A DNA stretch of 50,718 bases from Sphingomonas echinoides ATCC 14820 (GCF_000241465.1 NZ_JH584235.1:2323134-2373851), one strand, 5' to 3'. Shown: positions 17,162 through 25,300, numbered from the stretch's first letter. Made by a program: numbers and translations. The notes: generated by a model not told the origin, from the letters alone.

Positions 17162-17386
17162 TTAGAACTCGTCGGACATCCGGCCCGGGACCGTGTGGAC
17201 CACCCGGTCGATGAGCGTCATCGGCAGCGCATTGTAGTCGCCTTCGTCGATGGCGACGTAGCGCCCGGGCGCGTCCTCGATGACGTGCTGATCGAAGAAA
17301 CTGTGCAGAGCGCGACGCTCGGCGAAGGCCAGCGCGGCGAGATAGTTGGCGGTGTCGGCATGGGCGGCGGTCGTGATGATCTGCAT
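17162..17386 (-). CDS. Small leading-region protein under structured element A
   Basis: 74 residues from the ATG at 17386, preceded by a perfect AGGAGG. The sequence starts MQIITTAAHADTANYLAALA and contains FAERRALHSFFDQHVIED and YVAIDEGDYNALP, suggesting a compact helical protein. I recognise no family. It lies on the strand for which the transferred strand is template and directly downstream of the large hairpin element at 17425-17599. Leading-region position raises the possibility of an anti-defence role, but nothing in the protein shows it. Confidence 0.6.
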   Translation of the reverse strand: MQIITTAAHADTANYLAALAFAERRALHSFFDQHVIEDAPGRYVAIDEGDYNALPMTLIDRVVHTVPGRMSDEF

Positions 17387-17424
17387 GTTGTCCTCCTGTC
17401 GTCTTGAATGACAGGGGAAAGGTC

Positions 17425-17599
17425 GTCGTTGAGGGAGCCGCCGGGTCAGGGACGCCGGCACAGCCGGCGCCGCGTAGCGGCGGTGGGGGTCACGATTTTC
17501 TTCGGCGGCCACCGCCGCCGAAAGGAAGCACTGCCGCTCGCTCCGCCGAAGAAAATGGTGGGGCCCCGCCGTCCTTGACGCGGTGGCTCCCTCAACGAC
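17425..17599 (-). promoter_or_regulatory. Structured element A, candidate single-stranded-DNA promoter
   Basis: A 15-bp perfect outer stem (17425-17439 with 17585-17599) continues inward for about 15 more pairs with one mismatch (GTCAGGGACG against GTCCTTGAC). Inside are GCCGGC-ACA-GCCGGC, GCCGC-GTA-GCGGC and a 13-bp stem (TTTTCTTCGGCGG at 17496-17508 with 17543-17555). Element B shares the blocks GTCAGGGACG, GCCGGC, CAGCCGG, GTGGGGG, CGATTTT and TCCTTGACG in the same order. It lies 38 bp before the minus-strand start at 17386. The Frpo-like role is inferred from position, fold and repetition. Confidence 0.5.
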
Positions 17600-17702
17600 A
17601 TGTTCGGAATTCTGTGAGAGATTTTATCCTCTGATGGGGGCGCACCGGCTGCCATTTGCGCGTGGCAACCTGAACTTAAGGTGCGACACCTACGGTAGCG
17701 CC

Positions 17703-18284
17703 GTGAACGAACAGGTTTCTATTGCCGCCGGCGACACCGTCGTGTGGGCGAGTGTCCATGAGGCGGTCAATGCATGGCGCGGCCGCTGCCTGAACGCGTT
17801 TTCGCGCGCCGAATATGCCGTGTCCGAGGCGCTGGACCGGTTGGCTCAGGACGCGGAGCGAGGAGCCCTGGTAAAACTCCCTCATCTGGTAGGCCAGCGC
17901 TTCGAGGCATTGGCTGCTGCGATCGCCCCGGACGGCCCGTTCGGTGACGGCGCGGCCACGGTTCTCAAGACGCTCCAGGCATTCCGTGACCATGACAGCG
18001 TGCGCGCGCCGCTTTGCCACGGCCTGGGCAAGATCAGCGTCGATCAGGCCGGTCGTTGGACTTTGGTCGTGCGGATGACGTCGTTCAAAAATCGGCGTGC
18101 GGAGCGGACCATGTTCGTCTGGGAGGAAGAAGAAGCGCGCCACCTGGCCGACCGAATTCATGCTGACGCGCAGCGCCTCCAGTCCAAGCTCGCCCTCCTA
18201 TCCCCGAATAACGAACGCACTCCGGCCGGTAGCGGTTGCGGCTCGATGAGGCCCGCGCGCGGGATTGGAGATGGTGAGAAGTGA
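17703..18284 (+). CDS. Hypothetical protein, helical
   Basis: About 193 residues from the GTG at 17703; an ATG at 17634 is also possible and neither has a clear ribosome site. The body is helical: VWASVHEAVNAWRGRCLNAF, SEALDRLAQDAERGALVKLP, HLADRIHADAQRLQSKLALL. I recognise no family, signal peptide or membrane segment. It is one of the few plus-strand leading-region genes, divergent from the gene at 17386 across element A. Confidence 0.6.
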   Translation: MNEQVSIAAGDTVVWASVHEAVNAWRGRCLNAFSRAEYAVSEALDRLAQDAERGALVKLPHLVGQRFEALAAAIAPDGPFGDGAATVLKTLQAFRDHDSVRAPLCHGLGKISVDQAGRWTLVVRMTSFKNRRAERTMFVWEEEEARHLADRIHADAQRLQSKLALLSPNNERTPAGSGCGSMRPARGIGDGEK

Positions 18285-18553
18285 CCTTCTGGTTGGTTCA
18301 ACCAAGGCGCTGTGTTAGGCCCGAGAGGCGCTGCGGACGGCGGCGCCGGGACTGGTAATCCCGTCGAGTACGGCAACTCGGTGTGGTCTTCACGCCGGGG
18401 TGCCTGCGCATATGTCCAGGTGCCTCGGCACTAAAAGCGTAGGCGCATGTCTCGACGTGTTACCAGCCCCGGCTCCCGCGCCCAGCGCGCGGGAGTTGTC
18501 TGGGAAGGCGCACCAGCACTGTTGCGACATGAGCGTGCCTCCGAGTTGGCGAT
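18285..18553. other. Non-coding, hairpin-rich stretch
   Basis: No convincing gene is seen. There is a 9-bp perfect stem CTCCCGCGC...GCGCGGGAG at 18473-18495 and a short GTGCC-TC-GGCAC hairpin near 18420-18431, plus several weaker inverted repeats. It could include a terminator for the gene ending at 18284 and a promoter for the small gene at 18554. Confidence 0.4.
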
Positions 18554-18727
18554 ATGGAACATCACGAGAAGGACTCGGCCGTCACCCGGGCGGTGGCACT
18601 GGCGCTGATGCGGCAGGCTCAAAATCTGCTTCAGGACGTAAAAGAAGAAGCGAGCGTCACGCAGCTTCAACGCGCGATCGACACGCTTCTGCGGAAGCGT
18701 CCGGATCAAGCTCCCGGCGCATCTTGA
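18554..18727 (+). CDS. 57-residue small helical protein
   Basis: The plus strand from ATG 18554 to TGA 18725-18727 encodes MEHHEKDSAVTRAVALALMR followed by QAQNLLQDVKEEASVTQLQR and a tail ending RPDQAPGAS. The amphipathic composition and typical high-G+C codon use make it look real despite its size. It ends 36 bp before a perfect 11-bp hairpin. The ribosome site is weak. Function unknown. Confidence 0.5.
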   Translation: MEHHEKDSAVTRAVALALMRQAQNLLQDVKEEASVTQLQRAIDTLLRKRPDQAPGAS

Positions 18728-18762
18728 AGCGCGCGCCAGGCCGGATTTTCCAGAACGCGAAA

Positions 18763-18788
18763 GGGCGGCAGGTTCGCACCTGCCGCCC
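18763..18788. terminator. Intrinsic terminator, 11-bp perfect stem
   Basis: GGGCGGCAGGT (18763-18773) pairs perfectly with 18778-18788 around TCGC. On the minus strand it is followed by TTTCG. It sits seven bases after the stop of the 27-residue ORF and also serves the plus-strand small gene ending at 18727. Confidence 0.7.
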
Positions 18789-18794
18789 CGTCGT

Positions 18795-18878
18795 TCATTT
18801 CTTTTTGCCGCCCTGTTTGAGGGCAGTGATTACAGCCGCGAGTCCAAACAGGATCTCTGCGAAATTGTGCCATTCCAT
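18795..18878 (-). CDS. 27-residue hydrophobic peptide, toxin-like (start uncertain)
   Basis: The ATG at 18878 (GGAAG about ten bases upstream) encodes a short charged head MEWHNFAE, a hydrophobic core ILFGLAAVITAL, and a basic tail KQGGKKK. This plan is shared with small membrane toxins of type I toxin-antitoxin systems and holin-like toxins. The frame is open upstream to a GTG at 19139 (114 residues) through a Ser/Pro/Lys/Asn-rich repeat tract, so it could instead be the membrane anchor of a longer protein. It is followed directly by its own terminator. No antitoxin was identified. Confidence 0.4.
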   Translation of the reverse strand: MEWHNFAEILFGLAAVITALKQGGKKK

Positions 18879-18959
18879 CGCTTTGACTTCCAGCGATGGG
18901 GACGCGCCCCCAGATTGAAGGGGTAATACGTTGCAACGCGCTTGCTCGGTGTTTTGAGA

Positions 18960-19120
18960 GGCCGAACCTCTATGTTTCCATGTTTCGCTTTTGGATCTGG
19001 GTTCGCTGTTTGCTGGTTTTTCGGGTTCGCTGTTTGGATCTGAGTTTTGCTGGCTGTTTTTCGGTTTGCTGAGTTTTGCTGGTTTCGAGTTTTCGGTGTC
19101 GCTGGTTCTGATTCGCTGTC
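18960..19120 (-). repeat. A-rich tract with repeated CAGCRAA units
   Basis: On the minus strand this stretch is strikingly purine- and A-rich compared with its GC-rich surroundings. It contains about eight copies of CAGCAAA or CAGCGAA/CAGCGAC, two copies of CAGCGAACCC and two of CAGATCCAAA. It could be iteron-like protein-binding repeats, a structured leader RNA, or coding sequence for a flexible linker in the longer frame. Confidence 0.5.
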
Positions 19121-19125
19121 CATGG

Positions 19126-19145
19126 AAGGGCGTGGCCACGCCCTT
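19126..19145. promoter_or_regulatory. 20-bp perfect palindrome, candidate operator
   Basis: AAGGGCGTGG followed by CCACGCCCTT is a 20-bp perfect palindrome. On the minus strand a -10-like CTATAA overlaps its edge (19143-19150), so a dimeric repressor bound here could control the transcript that covers the CAGCRAA tract and the small peptide ORF. Confidence 0.45.
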
Positions 19146-19198
19146 ATAGGGAAGATCGGGACAGGTCGGGTCGATTTCAAGGCTTGAGACAGGCGGGC

Positions 19199-19232
19199 AA
19201 AAAAGGGGCGCGCCAGCGTTAGCGGCGCGCCC
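19199..19232 (-). terminator. Intrinsic terminator after the 192-residue gene
   Basis: On the minus strand a GGGCGCGCC...GGCGCGCCC stem (arms 19206-19214 and 19224-19232) is followed by a run of six T (19199-19204). It ends transcription of the gene that stops at 19260. Confidence 0.8.
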
Positions 19233-19259
19233 TCCTTCGTCGGCGGGTTTGGACGGAGG

Positions 19260-19838
19260 CTAGGCCCATTCCAGCCGCGAAGTGTCGTCGGCATCTGCGG
19301 TCGCGAGCAGCTGATCGAGCTGGTCGAGATAGGCCGTCACGCCGTGCTCGGCGGCGCGGCGCCGGACGGCCGGATTGGCGAGCCGGGCGCGCACCGTATC
19401 GATCGGGATTTCGCCGACGCTGTCGGGGCGAAGGCCAAGGCCTTCGAGCAGTGCGAACGCATTGGCAGAGGCCAGGTCAAGCTCGAGGCCCATGTCTGAT
19501 GTCAAGGCGACCGCCAAGTTGATCGTGCCGCTCTCGTCGACGCGGTAGACGCTCACCCGTCGGCAACGAAACTGCGCTTCCTCGACAACGCTGATGACGT
19601 CGGTCTGGAAGTCGAAGATAACGGTCACCGCAGCGAGCGCCAACGGGCAGACCCGCGCTTCGAAATGATAAGACAGGAACGCGTCTTCGGCCGAGTCAGG
19701 ATCGAGAAGCGTGGTGCCGGTTCGCTCGCTTTCCTCGCGAAGGAACGCTCTGAAGGCAGCCAGTTGGCGGGCGTTGATGGCGGCGATCGGACGCGGCTGA
19801 TCGTCGGCGGCGGTAGCTATGCGGAACGTGATGGACAT
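19260..19838 (-). CDS. Hypothetical protein downstream of the STAND ATPase
   Basis: 192 residues; ATG at 19838 with GGGAGGA five bases upstream. The protein is acidic with alternating strand and helix (PLALAAVTVIFDFQTDVISV, ALTSDMGLELDLASANAFAL) and ends in a helical segment (HGVTAYLDQLDQLLATADAD). No family recognised. It follows the Avs-like gene by 71 bp on the same strand and has its own terminator, so it could be co-transcribed with the STAND gene or act as an accessory to it. Confidence 0.6.
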   Translation of the reverse strand: MSITFRIATAADDQPRPIAAINARQLAAFRAFLREESERTGTTLLDPDSAEDAFLSYHFEARVCPLALAAVTVIFDFQTDVISVVEEAQFRCRRVSVYRVDESGTINLAVALTSDMGLELDLASANAFALLEGLGLRPDSVGEIPIDTVRARLANPAVRRRAAEHGVTAYLDQLDQLLATADADDTSRLEWA

Positions 19839-19909
19839 CTCGTCCTCCCTCGTTGGAACCGCTCGCTCGCTCCTCCTCTTCTTTATCCGTCTCGGGGGGT
19901 CCGGGCACT

Positions 19910-22900
19910 TCAGCGCCCGTAGAAATCATTCTCCAGCGACCGCTCCACACTAGCGAGCATGCCGGTCGCCCAATCACCAATGACGCAGTCGGCGGTCCAG
20001 GCCTTGAGCGGCGCCTTGAAGCTGCTGAGATGCGGATTGAGCGACCCGCCCCAAGAGCTGGGATAGATGCGTTCGCGAAGGGCCTCGCGGAAACGCTTGC
20101 GGCCGCCATAGAGCTTGGCGAGCTGTTGCAAGGCAGGATGCCAGGCGAAGACTTCGCCATTTTGCTCAAGGATCGGGAAGAAGGTGAGGAGGAACCCGAT
20201 TCGGGCATCCGGATCGGCCTTCACCCAATCGAGCATGAGCTTTAGCGGTACCTCGAACAGTGCGCCGGCGCCGGTACGCGTTTCGTCATAAGCGAACGGC
20301 TTGGCCGCCGAGACGATGGCATTCAGGCGCTCGCGTTCAACGCGGGTCGCGATCTCGTAGAAGCCGGCCAGGACCGGCCAGACTTCATCCGGTGCGTGCC
20401 TGACGACCATCGCCAGCCCCACGCGCAGCGCGTCCGAAGGACGGCCGTAGCGCGCGCCCGTCGTGCGGCAGGCCTGTTCGATCTGGAGGGCGACGGCGCG
20501 CGCAAAAATCTTGTCGATCGCGGCGGACGCTTCGAGCGCTTGGAACAGCCGGTCGTAATTATACTCCGAGTTCGCCGCATGGCCGTCGCTATCATCGGCG
20601 ATCGAGGGCGAAAGCAAGGCGAGCTTCACCAGTTCGATCATCTCGGCCGACGGTGCCTTGTTGTCGTGCAGGAGGAGCGAGAGGATTTCGAGCGCCGCCC
20701 ATCCGCCGCCGTCTTCACCTCGATCGAGCAACGCGGCAATGAACCGCTCGAGCGCGGCCATGGAGACCTGCTCGAGGCGCCTGCCATGGGAAATCACCGT
20801 GCTTTGGCGGGGCGAGACCTTGCCCTCGCGGACATCCGTGGCGAACTCGTCCAGCCGGTCGTCGGTGACCCGCAGCGACGTTGGTATATAGATCGGGTTC
20901 GCCGCGAAGATCTCGGATGCTCGCGCCATGCCGACGAGCTTTTTGACATCGTCAGGCCGTTCGGTGAGCCGCTTGTCGAGCGCTGAGAGGAGCGTCCCGA
21001 CGAAGTTCACGCCTTCATGGTTGCCGCTGGCATCGAGCGCGCGGACCGCGTGCTCGAACGCAGACACCGGATCGGGCAGATGGTCGGCAAGGGCGACAGC
21101 AAAGGGGCCAGGCGTGTTCAGCTTTTGAGTGGCGAACGCCTCGATCGCGCGGAAGCGTTGGTCATCATCTCCGGCAATGCCGGGCGCGAGCGTGGCCACA
21201 ATTCTGGCGGACCGATCATAATCGGGTCTCTCCTGGTCCTGTGCGTAGCGCTTGTCGGGATCGTGGAGGTCGGACATCCAGAAACGGCTATGGAGCAGGG
21301 CCTGGTCGACGGGATCTCTGGGGAGCGTCGCGTCGTAAAGGGCGCGCACCGCGCGCGAGAACTTGGTCGGCTTTTCCGTGCTGTCGAAATAGAGCCAGTC
21401 GCCGATGCTCTTCGTGGCGCGGAAATAATGGCCGGCGCCCGCGACGACCTCGCGCACGAAAGCGTCGATCGCCGGGAGAAGCTCAGGCGCGAGCAGGTTG
21501 CGCAAGTCGCCCGCGACATGCTCCTCGATCGCCGCGCGCAGTTCCGGGGCTTTGCCCCAGATTTCGCGCAGACGCTCCAGCGCCCAGTTGAAATAGGCGT
21601 ACATCGTGCTCTGGTCGGGCGGCCTCCATTCGGGACGAAAGGGCTCGGCGCCGGTCTGCTCGAACTCCGCAGAGCGGGTGAGATAGGTCTGGATCATGCC
21701 GCCGAGCGCCTCGACGCCGGCGCGCCGAATGCGTGGGTCGTCTTCTTCCAGCGCCTCCTCCAGCGCCTCACGGCGATGACGATCGTCAGCCTGTGTTCCG
21801 GCCGCCGCGACCTGGAAGATCTGGCGTAAAAGACTGACGATCGGCGGCGAACCTTCGGTCTCGGCGACGGCAGCGAGGCGCAAGATCATTCGAGCGGCAG
21901 CCCAGAAGCTGTCCTCTCGGCCCGCGAGAAACCGCAGGGCGTCGATCAGCGCGTCGGTGACGGGGATCGCGGCAAGATCGTCGAGCGGCGGTCGGCCAAT
22001 GGCGTCGAAAAGTGCTCTGGCGATGCGATCGGGCTCGACGCGGACGACGGCCGAAAGATAGGCCGCCGCGTCGGGATGCACGATCTTGTCGTCGGCGAGG
22101 ATGCCGCGCAGGAGAATGTTGATGACCGCGCTCAACGTCGGCGACGGCCTGAGATAGCGCCACCTTGCGAGCGTCGCATCGCGGTGGTGCGGCATCGCCC
22201 GATCGAGAAAGTCGACTAGAGTCGAAGATCGCAGATACTCAAGCCGCCTTCGACCGAGGAAATCGGCGATCGGCCGGGGCTGAGCGTTCATCGCGCCATA
22301 GTTGCGACCGACCAGATGCTGCCCTGCGGCGATGACGAGATTCTCGTACATCAGCTCGCCCTTCATGTGGACGAGCGTCTCGGCGATGTCGTCGAAATCT
22401 GCCGGATTGTCGTCGGGCGAGAGCTTTTCGAAGAGCGAGAGGCATTCCAGAGCGCGGATGGTCTCGCGGTGGGCACCGGCGGCGTGAAGCATCTGCTGGG
22501 CGACATCGTCGGCCGACTTGAGGATGCTCCTCTTCCCATAGGTTTCGATCGCCAGCACGGCGATCCTGGGGAAGCCGTCGCAGAAGTCTGTAAGATAATC
22601 GAGTTCGTCGCCTTTTGCTTTGGGAAGGCCGGCCTTCAGGATGGCGCGAATGGTGGAACGATCGGCCTGGTTGGGCCGGATCATCACGCACTGATCGTCA
22701 TGGTCGATGCCATCGGCGCCGAGGGTGATGATGCGAAGCTCGCTGTCGGCCGCGCGCGCGATCTCGTTGAGGCGGCGCGCCTCTTCGAGCGGGCAGCCAT
22801 CGACGACGAGGACTGCGACGGAGCGCTCCTTGACGATCTGGTTGGCGACCTTCCACAGGTCGTCGCGCACCTCACGATAGTCGCAGAAGATAAAATTGGC

Positions 22901-23728
22901 GGCGGTCGAGCCCCCGCGCAGGCCGGTGCTGGTGCTGAGGGCGTGATAGAGCGACCGCGTCTTGCCGATACCCGAGGCGCCCCAGATGCGAGCCGATGTC
23001 CGAGGCTGGTCCAGTTCGTCCGCCAGGCGCTCGGCGAGCTGCGAGAAGTCGATCGCATCGGCGGTTTGAGGCCCCAGCGAGAACCGGCGGTCGGGGCTGT
23101 CGACGAAGGGCGGCGTCGTTATGTCGGCGCGCGTCCCCCAATGATCGAGCGTGGAGAAACCGGCGAGGTCGATCCTGGCGTTGATCTGCTTGATCCAGAC
23201 CGCGACGGCGGGGTGTGTACTGGCCCAGGCGGCAAGCGCGTTGCCCTCATAGACCTTGATCGCCGCGAGCTTGTCGGGATTGCCACCGGCCAAGATGATA
23301 CCCTGCCGGATCGCCTCGACGCGGTCATCGGGCTTGGGGTTCACAAGCGGCTTGGCGGTTATCCCGATATAGCTGCCGCCGCGGTCGAGCGCGCCCTGGA
23401 CGGCGTCGCTCAGCGCCTTTTTCTCGATGCGCGGCGGTTGGGTCGGCTTCGTCCAGACCTCGCGCTTCCATTGTGCGTCGCCGCTGTCCTTGGCTTTGCA
23501 CTGGAAGACGATGTCGCGGCCCGGGAAATAGTCGGTCGAATCCTTGCCGCCCTCCCAAAAGATGCTTCCGTCCTGGCCGCCATCGGCCACCGTGATCTGG
23601 AGAGGAACCTCGACGCCCCGCAGCGGAACGCCAGCCTTGCGGGCTTCCGCATAGAGCAGGCGGCGCAGCAGCCCGACGAGCTGGTCGCCCGTAAAGTCTT
23701 TGATTTCGTCGGGATGGATCGTGAACAT
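19910..23728 (-). CDS. Avs-like STAND NTPase with N-terminal PD-(D/E)XK nuclease
   Basis: 1,272 residues. The first 130 resemble an Mrr/Cap4-like nuclease: VPLQITVADGGQDGSIFW (D49, D53) and DIVFQCKAKD (Q76, K78). A P-loop NTPase follows: Walker A GASGIGKT (250-257), Walker B VAVLVVDGC (304-312). The C-terminal 700 residues are helical repeats of HEAT/TPR type, the usual ligand-sensing part. This order matches antiviral STAND (Avs) proteins, which recognise phage proteins, oligomerise and cut DNA. It is shorter than the best-known Avs proteins. The ATG at 23728 has GGAGGGAGGG upstream. Confidence 0.72.
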   Translation of the reverse strand: MFTIHPDEIKDFTGDQLVGLLRRLLYAEARKAGVPLRGVEVPLQITVADGGQDGSIFWEGGKDSTDYFPGRDIVFQCKAKDSGDAQWKREVWTKPTQPPRIEKKALSDAVQGALDRGGSYIGITAKPLVNPKPDDRVEAIRQGIILAGGNPDKLAAIKVYEGNALAAWASTHPAVAVWIKQINARIDLAGFSTLDHWGTRADITTPPFVDSPDRRFSLGPQTADAIDFSQLAERLADELDQPRTSARIWGASGIGKTRSLYHALSTSTGLRGGSTAANFIFCDYREVRDDLWKVANQIVKERSVAVLVVDGCPLEEARRLNEIARAADSELRIITLGADGIDHDDQCVMIRPNQADRSTIRAILKAGLPKAKGDELDYLTDFCDGFPRIAVLAIETYGKRSILKSADDVAQQMLHAAGAHRETIRALECLSLFEKLSPDDNPADFDDIAETLVHMKGELMYENLVIAAGQHLVGRNYGAMNAQPRPIADFLGRRRLEYLRSSTLVDFLDRAMPHHRDATLARWRYLRPSPTLSAVINILLRGILADDKIVHPDAAAYLSAVVRVEPDRIARALFDAIGRPPLDDLAAIPVTDALIDALRFLAGREDSFWAAARMILRLAAVAETEGSPPIVSLLRQIFQVAAAGTQADDRHRREALEEALEEDDPRIRRAGVEALGGMIQTYLTRSAEFEQTGAEPFRPEWRPPDQSTMYAYFNWALERLREIWGKAPELRAAIEEHVAGDLRNLLAPELLPAIDAFVREVVAGAGHYFRATKSIGDWLYFDSTEKPTKFSRAVRALYDATLPRDPVDQALLHSRFWMSDLHDPDKRYAQDQERPDYDRSARIVATLAPGIAGDDDQRFRAIEAFATQKLNTPGPFAVALADHLPDPVSAFEHAVRALDASGNHEGVNFVGTLLSALDKRLTERPDDVKKLVGMARASEIFAANPIYIPTSLRVTDDRLDEFATDVREGKVSPRQSTVISHGRRLEQVSMAALERFIAALLDRGEDGGGWAALEILSLLLHDNKAPSAEMIELVKLALLSPSIADDSDGHAANSEYNYDRLFQALEASAAIDKIFARAVALQIEQACRTTGARYGRPSDALRVGLAMVVRHAPDEVWPVLAGFYEIATRVERERLNAIVSAAKPFAYDETRTGAGALFEVPLKLMLDWVKADPDARIGFLLTFFPILEQNGEVFAWHPALQQLAKLYGGRKRFREALRERIYPSSWGGSLNPHLSSFKAPLKAWTADCVIGDWATGMLASVERSLENDFYGR

Positions 23729-23843
23729 CCCTCCCTCCTATCGTGACTGCTGCGCCGGCGAAACGAAAGGTTGTTCCACGACCGAAGGTCAGTCCCGGGC
23801 GGCGCGAAGGGGCTCGATGCCCCTGAGCGCCGCATGCCGACGC

Positions 23844-23886
23844 AAAGAAAAAGAGGAGAGGCCCCGGCCGCAGCCAGGACCTCTCC
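23844..23886 (-). terminator. Intrinsic terminator after the DUF2493 gene
   Basis: On the minus strand GGAGAGG (rc of 23880-23886) and CCTCTCC (rc of 23855-23861) form a stem around a GC-rich loop, followed by CTCTTTTTCTTT (23843-23854). It lies ten bases after the stop at 23896. Confidence 0.75.
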
Positions 23887-23895
23887 ACAAGGGGC

Positions 23896-24870
23896 TCACG
23901 CCCGCTGTGCGGTGCGCTGATGCGCGAGGCGGACGATGTGCAGCGGGACGCCGGCCTGCCGCAGCTTCTGTGCGAGGTTCTGCTGGATGCCTGACCCTTC
24001 GCAGATGACGGCTTCAACCGGCTTGAGGTTGAGGATGCGGTCGTTGCGGACAAAGGCGGCGCGGTTGCCCTGGCTCCGGTCAAGCCGGAACTGTATGACC
24101 TTCACGCCGCGCGAGGCCGCCCAAGCGTGCGCCACGGCATCGCAGCCCTTGGCCTGAGCCGTGGTCGCAAGGATCATTTCCGGGATGCGCGCCTTGATGC
24201 CATCGAGTCCGTTCCAGAGCAGATCGGCATCTTCCCATGCCTGTCCTCCGGAGAATGCCACCACCGGTCCCTCGGGGGCGAACTGCTCGCGCCGCTCCCG
24301 GGCACGCGAGGCCAGATAGTCGCGGGCATCGATCATCGAGGCGTTGAGCGCGCTCGACACCCGGCTTCCCCGGACCGGGGAGAATGGTTTGCCGGTCTCG
24401 ACGCGGTACATTTCGGCGGCGTGGTCGCGCATGCACTCCATGGCCTCGCGGCACCCCTGCAGCGTCTGGCAGAGCAGCTGCGTGTCCTCCAATTCGGTCG
24501 CGTAGATTTCTGACGGATCGTAAGCACGGGCGAGTTCTCCCAGCTTCTTCGCAGCGTCGTCCTCCCGCCCTTCGATCCGCTTGGCGACGACATGGAAGCT
24601 GTTGGCGAACCCCCAGACCAGATCGGTGGCAAACGGCTCCATGCGCGTGTCGCGCAGCACATCGAACATCGTCTGCATCATCATTTCGACAGCCGCTCGC
24701 ACCTGCTCCGGATCGGGCATGTCCAGCGCCTCGGGCGCTTCGACAATGCTCAGTTTCGCCATCTCGCTATGCTCGATGAACGCTCCCTCATAGGTCTGGG
24801 TCAGGTCTTCATTTTCGCGCGCGGCCGCAATGTGGCTGGCGAGGTCGGCAAAGTTGGTGAAGTTGGTCAT
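23896..24870 (-). CDS. DUF2493 (SLOG/YspA-like) plasmid protein
   Basis: 324 residues from the ATG at 24870, with GGAGG five bases upstream. The C-terminal 130 residues form a SLOG-type Rossmann domain: PVVAFSGGQAWEDADLLWNG, ILATTAQAKGCDAVAHAWA, VKVIQFRLD, AVICEGSGIQQNLAQKLRQA. SLOG domains bind nucleotides and often sense nucleotide signals in defence. The N-terminal 190 residues are helical and typical of large-plasmid DUF2493 proteins. It lies directly downstream of structured element B and ends in a clear terminator, so it is a single-gene transcript. The precise role is unknown. Confidence 0.8.
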   Translation of the reverse strand: MTNFTNFADLASHIAAARENEDLTQTYEGAFIEHSEMAKLSIVEAPEALDMPDPEQVRAAVEMMMQTMFDVLRDTRMEPFATDLVWGFANSFHVVAKRIEGREDDAAKKLGELARAYDPSEIYATELEDTQLLCQTLQGCREAMECMRDHAAEMYRVETGKPFSPVRGSRVSSALNASMIDARDYLASRARERREQFAPEGPVVAFSGGQAWEDADLLWNGLDGIKARIPEMILATTAQAKGCDAVAHAWAASRGVKVIQFRLDRSQGNRAAFVRNDRILNLKPVEAVICEGSGIQQNLAQKLRQAGVPLHIVRLAHQRTAQRA

Positions 24871-24914
24871 GATAGCCTCCATGAATCTCATCCATTCGAT
24901 GAGGCTTCTCATTC

Positions 24915-25107
24915 GACGTGCGGCGGTCGTGGCAGTCAGGGACGTTAACCGGGAAGCCGGCGCAGCCGGACCCCGGTTAACGCCGCGCCAGCGGGGAGTG
25001 GGGGAGCCGATTTTATCGGGGCCCAGAACGAAGCGAAGCGAGAGTGGCGGGCCGCGCGAAAATTGGGGGAACCGCTCATCCTTGACGGGCTCGGATCCCC
25101 GCACGTC
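24915..25107 (-). promoter_or_regulatory. Structured element B, second copy of the leading-region hairpin element
   Basis: The outer arms GACGTGCGG (24915-24923) and CCGCACGTC (25099-25107) close a long imperfect stem that includes GTCAGGGA (24935-24942) against TCCTTGAC (25079-25086). Inside are an 11-bp stem CGTTAACCGGG (24943-24953 with 25072-25082 replaced by 24972-24982), CCGGC-GCA-GCCGG (24957-24969), CCGC-GCCA-GCGG and CCGATTTT...AAAATTGG. The order of conserved blocks is the same as in element A. It ends 44 bp before the DUF2493 start. Candidate ssDNA promoter. Confidence 0.5.
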
Positions 25108-25300
25108 ATATCTAGGCATTCAGAGAGAGAGATTTTTTAAGGTACCCCCTCGCCCCAAGGGCCACCGCAAGGTGATCGTTACCCGCAGGGCGAAGACCCG
25201 GGCACCGGGGCTTCGGGAGGCGTTAGCCGAGTAGAGCGCCGGTCCCGGCCGCGGCCGGGATGCGCCGACATATGCCGCCCCGGCGGAGGAAGGACGAAAT

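Noticed and set aside
18400..18918. 172-codon plus-strand frame
   Set aside because: Overlaps the better-looking 57-residue frame at 18554, a perfect terminator hairpin and the minus-strand peptide; composition is shadow-like.
22316..23746. 476-codon plus-strand frame opposite the STAND ATPase
   Set aside because: The minus strand carries clear nuclease, Walker A and Walker B motifs and a strong ribosome site; the plus frame has none.
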